The notes: generated from the letters alone by a model not told the origin. A DNA stretch of 64,000 nt from Streptomyces sp. NBC_00271 (GCF_036178845.1 NZ_CP108070.1:3844001-3908000), one strand, 5' to 3'. Counted from the first letter of the stretch, positions 50,769-64,000 are shown. Program-made: numbers and translations.

Positions 50769-51215
50769 TCAGCCGCTGTGGGAGGAATGCTGGCTGTGGT
50801 TGGTGCCGACCTCCATGTCACCGCCGAGCGTGCCGCGCAGCGCCGTGACCACCTTCTGGTCGGCGACGGCGACCCACTTGGCGCCGACGAGGTAGAACCC
50901 GCCGTAGTCCTTCGCGTCGTTGATCCACTCGCGCTGGCCGCGGTCGGTGGCGAAGGTCGCGAGGACGAACTTGCCGTTGGTGTTCTTGCAGATCGCCTGG
51001 CGGATCTCGTCGGCGTCCGTCTGTATGTCCGGCTTGCACTTCACCTCGGCCGCCAGATCCTCCAGACTGCCGGTCGCGGTGGCCGGGACCCGGTCGGCCG
51101 AGTCGCTCTTGGTTCCTCCCCCGTCCGACCCGCCGCAGCCGGTCAGCGCCAGCAGGGCCGCGGCCGCGACGACCGCAAGGCCGTGCCCGCTCAGCTTTTC
51201 GCGTGTCAACCTCAT
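50769..51215 (-). CDS. Lipoprotein, conserved hypothetical (148 aa)
   Basis: A short lipoprotein: basic MRLTREKLSG, hydrophobic core, lipobox LLALTGC. The mature region has KCKPDIQTDADEIRQAIC and KFVLATFATDRGQREWINDA, suggesting one disulfide and a small alpha/beta domain, and ends in a His/Ser-rich tail (NHSQHSSHSG). ATG 51215 is chosen because GGAGG stands 5 nt upstream. Convergent with the DUF1996 gene. The His tail could bind metal, but no family is recognised. Confidence 0.78.
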   Translation of the reverse strand: MRLTREKLSGHGLAVVAAAALLALTGCGGSDGGGTKSDSADRVPATATGSLEDLAAEVKCKPDIQTDADEIRQAICKNTNGKFVLATFATDRGQREWINDAKDYGGFYLVGAKWVAVADQKVVTALRGTLGGDMEVGTNHSQHSSHSG

Positions 51216-51385
51216 ACGTTCCTCCGGTGCCTGTCGGCGCCCACGCCGTCGAGAGCCCCGGCGAGGGCCCTGGTCTTCGATACGGCTGCGGCGCGCCAAA
51301 TGCTCAATCTCCCCCGTTACGGACGGAAGGACATCCGGTGGGAATGCCGATGCCGCAACGGGCACGTGTGTGCGAAGGTGTGGCC

Positions 51386-51895
51386 GTGACCGAAGACTGG
51401 GAAGAGCGTACGGCGGCGGCCTGGGCCACGTTCGACGGCTCCGAAGAAGCGACCGAAGCGGACGCGGCGGACTTCCGGGCGGTGATCGACGCGCTGGTCG
51501 CCGAACTGCCCGCGGACAGCCCCGTCGGCCCGTTCGAGCGGGCCTGCGCCTGGGACTCCACAGGCCACTCGGACCAGGCCGTACCGCTGTACCGGGAGGC
51601 CCTCGCCCGCGGCCTCGGCGGCTACCGCGGCCGCCGCACCAAGATCCAACTCTCCAGCTCGCTGCGGAACATCGGGCAGGCCGAGGAGGGCGTCAAGCTC
51701 CTCACCCCCGAACTCGACGCGCCCTCCGACGAGTTGGACGATGCCGTACGCGCCACTCTCGCGCTCTGTCTCGCCGACCTGGGCCGCGAACGCGAGGGCC
51801 TCTCGCTGGTGATCGCCGCCCTCGCGCCCCATCTGCCGCGCTACCAGCGATCCATGGCGAACTACGCGCGGCTGCTCGTACAACCCGGGGAGTAA
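51386..51895 (+). CDS. Tetratricopeptide-repeat protein
   Basis: A 169-residue acidic cytoplasmic protein. Two or three TPR-like helical pairs are visible: FERACAWDSTGHSDQAVPLY, SLRNIGQAEEGVKLL and LALCLADLGREREGLSL. TPR proteins of this size are scaffold or regulatory partners. GTG 51386 is preferred because GAAGG lies 7 nt upstream; ATG 51344 would add a weak leader. It precedes the sigma-like membrane gene by 48 bp and could be cotranscribed. Confidence 0.82.
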   Translation: MTEDWEERTAAAWATFDGSEEATEADAADFRAVIDALVAELPADSPVGPFERACAWDSTGHSDQAVPLYREALARGLGGYRGRRTKIQLSSSLRNIGQAEEGVKLLTPELDAPSDELDDAVRATLALCLADLGREREGLSLVIAALAPHLPRYQRSMANYARLLVQPGE

Positions 51896-51943
51896 CTCTC
51901 CGGAGCCAGGTGACCATCCACCGATTCGCTCGTTTTGCTGAAC

Positions 51944-53860
51944 GTGCAGTCACAGGATGTAGCCCAGCGCTCCGCAGCCTCCCCAGGACCGGTCGTCGAC
52001 GTCGAGCAGGCCGAGGCCGCTCTCGTCGAGCACTACCCGCGGCTCGTCCGGCTCGCCTATCTGGTGCTGCCGCCGAGCCTCGGCCGCAACCGACGGGTGC
52101 TGACCGCGCACGCCCTCACCCAGCGCGCCCTGCCCCGGGGACGCACGACCGCCGCCCTGATCCCGGCCCAGGCCACCGGCCGCGACGGCGACCCCGGCTA
52201 CGCCCTCGTACGCCTCAAGGTCGTGCGTACGGCGCTGGAGGCCGGGGTGCCGCTGCGGCGCGCGGCCTGGCCCAAGCGGTCCCAGCTGCCTCCGTTGCTG
52301 CCCCAGGTGTGGGGCCTGAGGCTCTTCCCACGCTCGGGTGGCGCCGACGAACTCGCCCTGGACCAGCGGCTGTCGGCCCTGTCCGGACCCGCCCGCGCGG
52401 CGTACGTCCTGCGCGGCCTGGAGAAGCTGCCCGACCCCGACGTGCGCAAGGTGCTGACGGCGGCGGGCGTCGACGACCCGGGCGCGGCGCTCAAGGAGGC
52501 AAGCGGCGTCGAGGCCAGGGACGTCCTGCTCCTGTCCCCCGAGTTCGACCCCTGTTCGCTGCACGCCCGGCCCACCGACCTGATGCGGCGCAGACAGCAC
52601 ATGAAGGCCGCGCTCGCCGCCGGCGTCGCGGCGGCCGTCTGCGGCGCGCTGCTGGCCCTGCCCAGCGGCGGCTGGGGACCCGACGGCGCCGCCGCCCCGT
52701 CGTACGCGCAGAACCCGGCCGCCGAGGCCGCCCTCGACCCCGGGAAGGTGACGCGGGTCGCCCCGACGGCGTGGCGGTCGTCCGCGCGCACCGACTTCTC
52801 CGTGTGGCCCGCGCGCGGCAACCTCGCCCGGGACATCGCGCTGCTGCGCCGCGCGCTCGCCGTCTGGGCCCGGCCCGGCGAATCCGTGCAGGTCTCGGCG
52901 ACGCCCGGCACCCCCTCGGGCGCCCCGGCCGGACCGCCGCAGCTGCTGTACGCCGGTGATGTGGACCAGGCGCGCGTGGTGCTCTTCTACGACGGACTGC
53001 GCATCGCCCGGTACGCCGAGCCACGCGCCGGCACGGGCGGCGCGGCCCTCGACTTCGCCCGGGTCGACGGCGCGACCGGGGCCGAGGCGGAGGCGCTGGT
53101 CCTGGACCGGGCCGACGGCAACGTCCGTTATCTGACCGCCCCCTGGGTGACCGAGGCCGCCGAGCGCGACCTGCTGAAGCCGACCGCGGGCCCGACGCCC
53201 CTCACCCTCTCGGCCGAGGGTGTCAGCACGCCGCTGGCCGGCCCTGCCCCGACCGGCACCTGCACCTCGTGGAACGTCATGGAGGTGACCGACACCTCGG
53301 GCCCGCACCTGCTGGCCGACCTCGGCGAGCTGATCCCGGCCCATCTCACCTCGGGGCCGCCCGCGGCACCCCACGAGGTCGCGGGCCCCGCGGCGCTGCG
53401 GAACTGGGCGCCGTTCGCCTGCTCCCTGGCCGCCGTGCGCTCCCAGGGCGTGCGGTCCGTGAACGCCTGGCAGTACGCGCAGCAGCCGCTGCCCGACGCG
53501 AGCGGGCAGGCCGCCTGGGTGTGCACCCGGGCCGACACCTGGCGGGGTGACGGCACCCGGATCCTGGCCCAGTTCCACACCCCGGGCGGGGCGTACGGCG
53601 CCATCGCGGCGAAGGCCGAGAACTCGCCCGCGTGCGGCCGCCGTGACCCCCATGTGCTGGCGGGCGTGCTGTGGAAGTCGGGCGCGGGCGACTGGTACCT
53701 CCTCGCGGCGGGCAGCAAGGACACCGCCTCGATCAGCACGTCGGGCGGGGTGAGCGGGTCGGCCCGGGGCGCGCTGCTCGCCGTACGGACGAAGCAGGGG
53801 GATCAGGCCGGGCTGAAGGGCACCCTGACGGACGGACGAGCGGTCGACGGACTGCGGTAG
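51944..53860 (+). CDS. Sigma-factor-like N-terminus fused to membrane-anchored extracellular domain
   Basis: A 638-residue protein. Residues ~15-200 resemble degenerate sigma-70-like/SigF-associated regions found in some actinobacterial membrane proteins (AALVEHYPRLVRLAYLVLPP and the later SALSGPARAAYVLRGLE); no intact promoter-binding residues can be assigned. A single hydrophobic segment follows at ~220-240 (ALAAGVAAAVCGALLALP), then a ~395-residue extracytoplasmic domain with Cys pairs and GPHLLADLGEL, AAWVCTRADTWRG. This suggests a membrane-anchored regulator or signal transducer. GTG 51944 is used; TTG 51935 is an alternative. Confidence 0.72.
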   Translation: MQSQDVAQRSAASPGPVVDVEQAEAALVEHYPRLVRLAYLVLPPSLGRNRRVLTAHALTQRALPRGRTTAALIPAQATGRDGDPGYALVRLKVVRTALEAGVPLRRAAWPKRSQLPPLLPQVWGLRLFPRSGGADELALDQRLSALSGPARAAYVLRGLEKLPDPDVRKVLTAAGVDDPGAALKEASGVEARDVLLLSPEFDPCSLHARPTDLMRRRQHMKAALAAGVAAAVCGALLALPSGGWGPDGAAAPSYAQNPAAEAALDPGKVTRVAPTAWRSSARTDFSVWPARGNLARDIALLRRALAVWARPGESVQVSATPGTPSGAPAGPPQLLYAGDVDQARVVLFYDGLRIARYAEPRAGTGGAALDFARVDGATGAEAEALVLDRADGNVRYLTAPWVTEAAERDLLKPTAGPTPLTLSAEGVSTPLAGPAPTGTCTSWNVMEVTDTSGPHLLADLGELIPAHLTSGPPAAPHEVAGPAALRNWAPFACSLAAVRSQGVRSVNAWQYAQQPLPDASGQAAWVCTRADTWRGDGTRILAQFHTPGGAYGAIAAKAENSPACGRRDPHVLAGVLWKSGAGDWYLLAAGSKDTASISTSGGVSGSARGALLAVRTKQGDQAGLKGTLTDGRAVDGLR

Positions 53861-53950
53861 GGCCTGCCCGGCCGATCCTCGGGGTGTCACAGCCGACCCT
53901 CGCGTCAACAAGTGGGGCGCACGGGGGTTCTCCCCGCACTTACCCGTCAG

Positions 53951-53956
53951 TACATT
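53951..53956 (+). promoter_or_regulatory. -10 hexamer for leaderless diiron-enzyme operon
   Basis: TACATT ends 6 nt before ATG 53963. Confidence 0.6.
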
Positions 53957-53962
53957 GACGGC

Positions 53963-54871
53963 ATGTCTAACAAGCATGCCGCCCGGCTGCCCCGGCCGGT
54001 CGAGTCCGAGCGGATACCGCTCAAGGCCCGGAAGGTGTCGTTCTCCTGGGAGGACACACCGCTGCACTGGGTGCCGGGGGAGCCGTTCGCCACGCACACC
54101 ATGAACGTGCTGCACCTGCTGCTGCCTGCCGGTGAGCGCTGGTTCGTGCACGTGTACAAGCAGGTACTGCCCTACATCCGGGACGAGCGGCTGCGCGCGG
54201 ACGTCATCGGGTTCATCGGGCAGGAGGCGATGCACTCGCAGGCCCACGACGAGGTCCTCCCCCACCTCAGGGAACTCGGGCTCGATCCGACGCCGTACAC
54301 CGCCCAGGTCGACTGGTTCTTCGAGAAGCTGCTCGGCGACCGCACCCTGCCGCCGGGCAGGGCCCGCAAATGGTGGCTGATGGAGCGCGTCGCGATCATC
54401 GCGGCGATCGAGCACTACACCGCCTTCCTCGGCGACTGGATCCTGAACGCCGAGGAGTTGGACCGGCGCGGCGCCGATCCCACCATGCTGGACCTGATGC
54501 GCTGGCACGGCGCGGAGGAGGTCGAGCACCGGTCCGTGGCCTTCGAACTCTTCCTCCACGTCGACGGGAGCTACCGGCGCCGCGCCCGGACCTGGGCCAC
54601 GGCCTTCACCGCCCTGGTCTTCCTCTGGCAGCGCGGGGCGCGGTTCTTCATGGAGAACGACCCGACCCTCACGGCGGGCAGGGCGAGCTTCAAGGAGTTC
54701 TACCTGAGCGGGAAGCGGGGCGTGCTGCCGTCGACCGGCGACATGCTCAAGTCCATTCCCCGCTATCTCAGCCGCACCTACCACCCCTCCCAGGAGGGTT
54801 CGACCGAGCAGGCGGTCGCCTATCTCGCCTCGTCACCGGCGGCGACGGCTGCCGAGAGGAGAGCCGAATGA
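53963..54871 (+). CDS. Predicted ferritin-like diiron enzyme (PF10118 metal-dependent hydrolase family)
   Basis: A 302-residue helical protein. Three conserved segments supply the expected metal ligands: FIGQEAMHSQAHDEVLP (Glu and His), IEHYTAFLGDWI (Glu/His), and WHGAEEVEHRSVAFELF (Glu, Glu, His), the arrangement of ferritin-like diiron oxygenases rather than hydrolases, despite the family name. The start is leaderless (TACATT 6 nt upstream). The next gene, a ferredoxin-reductase-type electron donor, overlaps by 4 bp (ATGA), so the two almost certainly work together as an oxygenase system on a lipid or other hydrophobic substrate (inference). Confidence 0.85.
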   Translation: MSNKHAARLPRPVESERIPLKARKVSFSWEDTPLHWVPGEPFATHTMNVLHLLLPAGERWFVHVYKQVLPYIRDERLRADVIGFIGQEAMHSQAHDEVLPHLRELGLDPTPYTAQVDWFFEKLLGDRTLPPGRARKWWLMERVAIIAAIEHYTAFLGDWILNAEELDRRGADPTMLDLMRWHGAEEVEHRSVAFELFLHVDGSYRRRARTWATAFTALVFLWQRGARFFMENDPTLTAGRASFKEFYLSGKRGVLPSTGDMLKSIPRYLSRTYHPSQEGSTEQAVAYLASSPAATAAERRAE

Positions 54872-55920
54872 CGCCCCGGCTGCGGACCGTCGCCGCCGTC
54901 GCCGGTGCGGCCCTGCTCGCCCGGCGGGCGCTGCGCCGCCGGATCGAGGTCTCGCCGCTGTGGCCGCTGCCCGCCCTGGAGGAGCCGATCTCCGGCCGGC
55001 CGCGCTCCCGGACGCTGCGGCTGCCGGTCACCCGGCACGAGCGCGTCGCCGACGGGGTCGTACAACTGCGTCTGGAGGGGCACGACCTGCCGCGCTGGGA
55101 GCCCGGCGCCCACCTCGACCTCGTCCTGCCCTCGGGGCTCGTACGGCAGTACTCGCTGTGCGGGGACCCGGAGGACACCTCGTCGTACACCGTCGCAACC
55201 CGGCTGGTCGAGGACGGGCGGGGCGGGTCGCGCGAGGTCCACGAACAGCTCCGGGAGGGCATGGAGGTCGAGGTGCGGGGGCCGCGCAACCGGTTCCCCC
55301 TCGCGCCTGCGCCCGCGTACGTCTTCGTCGCGGGCGGCATCGGGATCACACCGATCCTGCCGATGCTGCGGGTGGTCCAGGACCGCGCGGAGTGGCGGCT
55401 GCTGTACGGCGGCCGGACGCGCGCGTCGATGCCGTTCCTGGAGGAGATCGGGAAGCTGCGCGGCGGCCGGGTCACCGTCGTGGCCGAGGACGAGGACGGA
55501 CGGCCCGATCTCGACGCGCTGTTCGCGGACGTGCCGGCGGGCGCGGCCGTCCACTGCTGTGGCCCCGAGGGGCTGATGGAGGCGGTCGGACGCCGGCTGC
55601 CCGACGGTGCGGCGCTGCACCTGGAGCGGTTCACGCCGAGCACCTCCGCCGAGGGCAACGGTGCCTTCGAGGTCGAACTGCGCCGCAGCGGACGTACGGT
55701 GAGCGTCGCCGCCGACACCACCGTGCTCGCCGCCGTACGCGCCGAACTGCCCGACACCGCCTACTCCTGCGAGCAGGGATTCTGCGGAACCTGCCGACAG
55801 CGGGTGCTGGAAGGGGAGATCGAGCACCGCGACGAACTGCTCACCGACACGGAGCGTGGTGACTCGATGCTGATCTGTGTTTCGCGGGCGCTCGGTGATC
55901 GCATCGTGTTGGACATGTGA
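54868..55920 (+). CDS. Oxidoreductase with flavin, NAD and 2Fe-2S domains (phthalate dioxygenase reductase type)
   Basis: A 350-residue electron-transfer protein. An N-terminal membrane-like segment (residues ~5-25) is followed by an FMN/FAD domain (RQYSLCGDP), an NAD domain (AGGIGITPILPMLRVV, CCGPEGLMEAVG) and a plant-type 2Fe-2S domain (SCEQGFCGTCRQRVLEGE with its late Cys in MLICVSRA). Such reductases deliver NAD(P)H electrons to oxygenases. ATG 54868 overlaps the diiron gene's stop, indicating translational coupling. The putative anchor would hold the pair at the membrane. Confidence 0.93.
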   Translation: MTPRLRTVAAVAGAALLARRALRRRIEVSPLWPLPALEEPISGRPRSRTLRLPVTRHERVADGVVQLRLEGHDLPRWEPGAHLDLVLPSGLVRQYSLCGDPEDTSSYTVATRLVEDGRGGSREVHEQLREGMEVEVRGPRNRFPLAPAPAYVFVAGGIGITPILPMLRVVQDRAEWRLLYGGRTRASMPFLEEIGKLRGGRVTVVAEDEDGRPDLDALFADVPAGAAVHCCGPEGLMEAVGRRLPDGAALHLERFTPSTSAEGNGAFEVELRRSGRTVSVAADTTVLAAVRAELPDTAYSCEQGFCGTCRQRVLEGEIEHRDELLTDTERGDSMLICVSRALGDRIVLDM

Positions 55921-55964
55921 ACGACCATGGCCGGACCGGCCCGTTCGGGGCCGGATCCGATCGG

Positions 55965-55970
55965 TAAGGT
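55965..55970 (+). promoter_or_regulatory. -10 hexamer for leaderless TetR gene
   Basis: TAAGGT ends 6 nt before ATG 55977, 57 bp after the reductase stop. Confidence 0.6.
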
Positions 55971-55976
55971 GTTCGT

Positions 55977-56678
55977 ATGACAATCGGGGTACGCCGCAGG
56001 ATGGGTGTCGAGGAGCGGCGACAGCAGTTGATCGGCGTCGCCCTCGACCTCTTCAGCCGACGCTCACCCGACGAGGTCTCCATCGACGAGATAGCCTCGG
56101 CCGCGGGTATCTCACGGCCGTTGGTCTACCACTACTTCCCCGGCAAACTCAGCCTGTACGAGGCGGCGTTGCAGCGTGCCTCGGACGAACTCGCGAGTCG
56201 CTTCGTGGAGCCGCACGAGGGCCCGCTGGGCTCGCGGCTGCTGCGGGTCATGCGCCGATTCTTCGACTTCGTGGACGACCACGGGCCCGGTTTCTCGGCG
56301 TTGATGCGCGGCGGTCCCGCGGTCGGCTCCTCGAAGACCAACGCGCTCGTCGACGCCGTGCGGCAGGCCGCCTACGTCCAGATCCTGTCGCATCTGAAGG
56401 TCGAGGACCCGCCCGCCCGCCTGGAACTGGTGATCCGCTCCTGGATCTCGCTCGTCGAGTCGACGGCGCTGATCTGGCTGGACGGGCGGCGGATTCCGCG
56501 CGGCGAGCTGGAGGTGCAGCTCGTGCAGGACTTCGCGGCGCTGGCCGCGGTGAGCGCCACGCACGACGAGGAACTCGGCGCGCTGCTGCGCCGGGCGCTC
56601 AAGGGCGACCCGGGCGACGGGCCGTTCACCGACCTCGCCGTCCGGTTGATCGCGCTGGCCTCACCCCCGGCCTCGTAG
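55977..56678 (+). CDS. TetR-family transcriptional regulator
   Basis: A 233-residue repressor-type protein. Residues ~12-60 are the TetR helix-turn-helix (RRQQLIGVALDLFSR, SIDEIASAAGISRPLVYHYF). The C-terminal ligand domain is helical (VMRRFFDFVDDHGPGFSALM). It directly follows the diiron-reductase operon on the same strand with its own promoter and probably controls it, with a hydrophobic ligand (inference). It is convergent with the tautomerase gene, 12 bp away. Confidence 0.92.
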   Translation: MTIGVRRRMGVEERRQQLIGVALDLFSRRSPDEVSIDEIASAAGISRPLVYHYFPGKLSLYEAALQRASDELASRFVEPHEGPLGSRLLRVMRRFFDFVDDHGPGFSALMRGGPAVGSSKTNALVDAVRQAAYVQILSHLKVEDPPARLELVIRSWISLVESTALIWLDGRRIPRGELEVQLVQDFAALAAVSATHDEELGALLRRALKGDPGDGPFTDLAVRLIALASPPAS

Positions 56679-56690
56679 GCCCGGCGGCCT

Positions 56691-57050
56691 CTACTCCTCG
56701 TACTTCCGGTACGACGGGTCGAGGTCACGTACCTCGGCGGACGCGTGCACCGTCGAGACCCCGTCGGTGGGCTCGATGTGCTTGCGCAGCAGCTCCAGTA
56801 CGGCTTCGGTGAGCTTGGCCTTGGTCTCGTCGGTGCGGCCCGGGAGCAGGGCGAGCGTGATGTGCACGATGGCGTGTCCGTCCTCCCCCGCCCCCACCAC
56901 CTCTTCATCGGTGCACCGGAACCGCGTCTTGCACGCCTCGATGCGCGCGGCCGCCGTCTCGACGACCACCGGGTGCAGCGCGAGCGCGAAGCCGCGCTGG
57001 TCGAAGGCGTCGTCGAGCGAGTAGGAGTAGTCGACGGTGATCTGCGGCAT
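56691..57050 (-). CDS. 5-carboxymethyl-2-hydroxymuconate isomerase-like tautomerase
   Basis: A 119-residue protein with N-terminal MPQITVDYSYSLDDAF; after Met removal Pro1 is the catalytic base of the tautomerase/CHMI family. The C-terminal half has HIEPTDGVSTVHASAEVRDL. ATG 57050 is chosen because AGGAG lies 5 nt upstream; a GTG at 57056 would hide the Pro. No aromatic-catabolism genes are nearby, so the specific substrate is open. It is 27 bp downstream of the phosphatase gene on the same strand, so the two are probably cotranscribed. Confidence 0.85.
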   Translation of the reverse strand: MPQITVDYSYSLDDAFDQRGFALALHPVVVETAAARIEACKTRFRCTDEEVVGAGEDGHAIVHITLALLPGRTDETKAKLTEAVLELLRKHIEPTDGVSTVHASAEVRDLDPSYRKYEE

Positions 57051-57077
57051 GGGCACTCCTGTTCTAGGGTTTCCCGG

Positions 57078-58697
57078 TCACCCTAGCCGCAGCGCCAGCA
57101 GTGCGATGTCGTCCTCGCGGTCCCGGCCGAAGCAGTCGAGCAGGGTGTCGCAGAGGGCGTCCAGGCCGGGCAGGGCGCCGCTGGCGGCGGCGCGGAGGTG
57201 CTCCATCGAGACCGCCAGATCGGTGCCCCGGGTCTCGATCAGGCCGTCGGTGACCATGAGGAGCCGGTCGGTGGGTTCGAGGAACAGCTCCGTGGGCGGC
57301 GGGTGGGGCAGACCCACACCGAGCAGCGGCCCTGCGGCCTTGGAGTAGTCGGCGCCCCCGTTGTCCCGGATGATCAGCGGCGGGATGTGGCCGGCGTTGG
57401 CGATGCGGGTGCGTCCGGTGGCGGGGTCGACCAGGACCAGGCACACGGTCGTGGTGATGCCCGGGTGGTAGCGCTGGAGCATCCGGTCGAGGCGCTCGGC
57501 CAGCACGGCCGGGTCGCTCTCCTCGACACAGTAGGCGCGCAGCGCGTGCCTGATCTCGACCATGACGGTGGCCGCCTCCAGCGAGTGCCCGACGACGTCG
57601 CCGACCGCGGTGAGCACGCCCTCGCCGGTGCGCAGGGCCGCGTAGAAGTCGCCGCCGATCTCGGTCTCCGCGGAGGCGGGCACGTACCGGACCACGACGT
57701 CGACGCCCGGCAGTTCGGGCAGCCGGTGTGGCTGGGGCAGGAAGCTGTGCTGGAGGGTGAGGGCGACGTGCCGTTCGACCTGGTACATGAGCAGCGGTTC
57801 GGCGGCGAGCGCGGTGGCCTCGGCGAGCCGGGCCAGCAGGGCCTCGTCCTCGGGACTGACCCGGCGCACCCCGCGGGTGGGCGTGGCGAGGCACACCGAG
57901 GCCCGGCCCTCCTGGATGGGGATCAGCGCCAGGCGGGCGTCGTGCTGCACGCCCGGCCGGAAGAACCCGGCCGGCCACAGCGGCGCGGGCACCGTGGTGA
58001 TCTGGACGCCCGACTGCCCCCGGGTGAGCCGTCGGAGCAGTCCGGCGACGGCCCGGTGGGCGCCCTCGTCGGGCATCGCGAGCGAGGTGCGGTCCCGTGA
58101 GGTGCCGCGGTACAGCTCGTCGTCCGGGCCGAGGACGAAGACGGCGGCGGGCGAGCCGGTGAGCCGCGCGGCGCCGTCGGCGGCGGCGTCGGCGAGTTCC
58201 TGCGGGGAGCGCGCCGTCTGGATGGCGACGACCGTCTCCGCCAGCCGGGTCAGCCGCCGTGCCAGCGCCTGGTCGCCGGCCCTGAGACGGGCGGTGCGCA
58301 CCGCGGCCCGGACCACCGCGTCGATCTCCTCGGGCTCGGCGGGCACCGTCAGATACGCCTCGCCGCCCACGTCGAGGCCTCGGCAGCGATCCCCCGCGTC
58401 CACGGCGGCGGCCGAGAAGTGCACGACGGGCAGGCCGGCCATGTGGGGCCGGGCCTTGAGCCGGCGGCACAGTTCGAAGCCGCTCATGTCCGGCAGGTCC
58501 ACATCGACGAGCGCCACGTCGGGCAGGGTGCCCTTGCGCAGCCGTACGTCGAGTTCGACGAGCGCCTCGGAGCCGCTGGCGACCGGGACGACCTGGTGGC
58601 CGGCGCGGCGCAGCACGGCGCTCATGGCGTACCGACTGGCCGCCACATCGTCCACGACCAGCACGGTCGTGTCTGTCCGCTTGCCGTTGACGTCCAT
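57078..58697 (-). CDS. Response-regulator receiver + GAF-like + SpoIIE/PP2C-type phosphatase
   Basis: A 539-residue signalling protein. Residues ~8-130 are a receiver (VLVVDDVAASRYAMSAVL, ALVDVDLPDMSGFELCR with the phospho-Asp). A middle GAF-like region spans ~150-300. The C-terminal ~230 residues are a PP2C/SpoIIE domain (ASAETEIGGDFYAALRTGEG, GDVVGHSLEAA, LLMVTDGLIETR, DREDDIALLALRL) with the metal-binding Asp residues. Such proteins dephosphorylate anti-sigma-factor antagonists, linking two-component input to sigma control. ATG 58697 follows AGAGG. A CTAGGGT/ACCCTAG stem (57064-57086) separates it from the tautomerase. Confidence 0.92.
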   Translation of the reverse strand: MDVNGKRTDTTVLVVDDVAASRYAMSAVLRRAGHQVVPVASGSEALVELDVRLRKGTLPDVALVDVDLPDMSGFELCRRLKARPHMAGLPVVHFSAAAVDAGDRCRGLDVGGEAYLTVPAEPEEIDAVVRAAVRTARLRAGDQALARRLTRLAETVVAIQTARSPQELADAAADGAARLTGSPAAVFVLGPDDELYRGTSRDRTSLAMPDEGAHRAVAGLLRRLTRGQSGVQITTVPAPLWPAGFFRPGVQHDARLALIPIQEGRASVCLATPTRGVRRVSPEDEALLARLAEATALAAEPLLMYQVERHVALTLQHSFLPQPHRLPELPGVDVVVRYVPASAETEIGGDFYAALRTGEGVLTAVGDVVGHSLEAATVMVEIRHALRAYCVEESDPAVLAERLDRMLQRYHPGITTTVCLVLVDPATGRTRIANAGHIPPLIIRDNGGADYSKAAGPLLGVGLPHPPPTELFLEPTDRLLMVTDGLIETRGTDLAVSMEHLRAAASGALPGLDALCDTLLDCFGRDREDDIALLALRLG

Positions 58698-58718
58698 CTG
58701 CCAGCCTCTGGACACGCC

Positions 58719-58752
58719 GGTGGGGCAGACCGGGATCGAGGTCTGCCCCACC
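58719..58752 (-). terminator. 13-bp hairpin after the pullulanase
   Basis: GGTGGGGCAGACC (58719-58731) pairs with GGTCTGCCCCACC (58740-58752), directly past the pullulanase stop and before the phosphatase start. Confidence 0.8.
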
Positions 58753-58766
58753 AAGGTAATGCCCTT

Positions 58767-64000
<5,234 letters not shown>

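Noticed and set aside
51950..54784. A 944-residue minus-strand open frame
   Set aside because: It lies antisense to the sigma-like and diiron genes, which have motifs and start signals; the antisense frame has none.

Overview
The window is chromosomal DNA of a high-GC actinomycete, almost certainly a Streptomyces. The evidence is the G/C-rich third codon positions, frequent GTG starts, many leaderless start codons with a TANNNT-type hexamer 6-7 nt upstream, a glnA/glnII pair each preceded by a GlnR-type operator, and a dispersed intergenic repeat family. I see no tRNA, rRNA, CRISPR array, prophage or transposase; this reads as core chromosome with a few lineage-specific small genes.

Layout. 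1-9.1 kb: the 3' end of a PDZ serine protease, then a cobalamin late-assembly group (an MBL-like/CobU fusion, cobT and cobS) interleaved with a methyltransferase, an MprF-like aminoacyl-lipid synthase and a rhomboid-like membrane partner. 9.3-19 kb: pepA, then lpdA-sucB, a GntR-type regulator and aceE, which form a lipoate/2-oxoacid dehydrogenase block completed by lipB and lipA at 28.9-31 kb. 19-28.6 kb: a WYL regulator, DUF4240, a His-rich repeat protein, a peptidoglycan amidase, a MarP-like protease, a GNAT enzyme, an SDR epimerase, an FAD oxidoreductase and a TPR-type regulator. 31-34.5 kb: small conserved genes, an RDD protein and glnA. 34.5-41 kb: a secreted Phe-Asn-Gly repeat protein, htpX-pspAB, an alpha/beta-hydrolase fused to an APH-like kinase, a lipoprotein and an AlkZ-type winged-helix protein. 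41-48.8 kb: an ArsC-like protein, a secreted RlpA-like protein, glnII, a compact unusual regulatory locus (three iterons, a leaderless Cys-Cys mini-ORF, an overlapping mini-ORF and an orphan winged-helix regulator), an epimerase and a NarL-type two-component pair. 49-64 kb: a secreted DUF1996 protein, a lipoprotein, a TPR protein, a sigma-like membrane-anchored protein, a diiron enzyme with its flavin/2Fe-2S reductase and TetR regulator, a tautomerase with a SpoIIE-type phosphatase, and a giant secreted amylase-pullulanase cut by the window edge.

How they work together. lipA/lipB make the lipoyl groups carried by SucB, and LpdA reoxidises them, so central carbon flux is served by genes within 22 kb. 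glnA and glnII are the two nitrogen-assimilation enzymes under common GlnR control. CobU, CobT and CobS supply the activated lower ligand and join it to the corrin. The most interesting non-textbook signals are the 44.5-45.4 kb leader/iteron locus, the hydrolase-kinase fusion carrying an in-frame dispersed repeat, the diiron-reductase operon, and two secreted low-complexity proteins.
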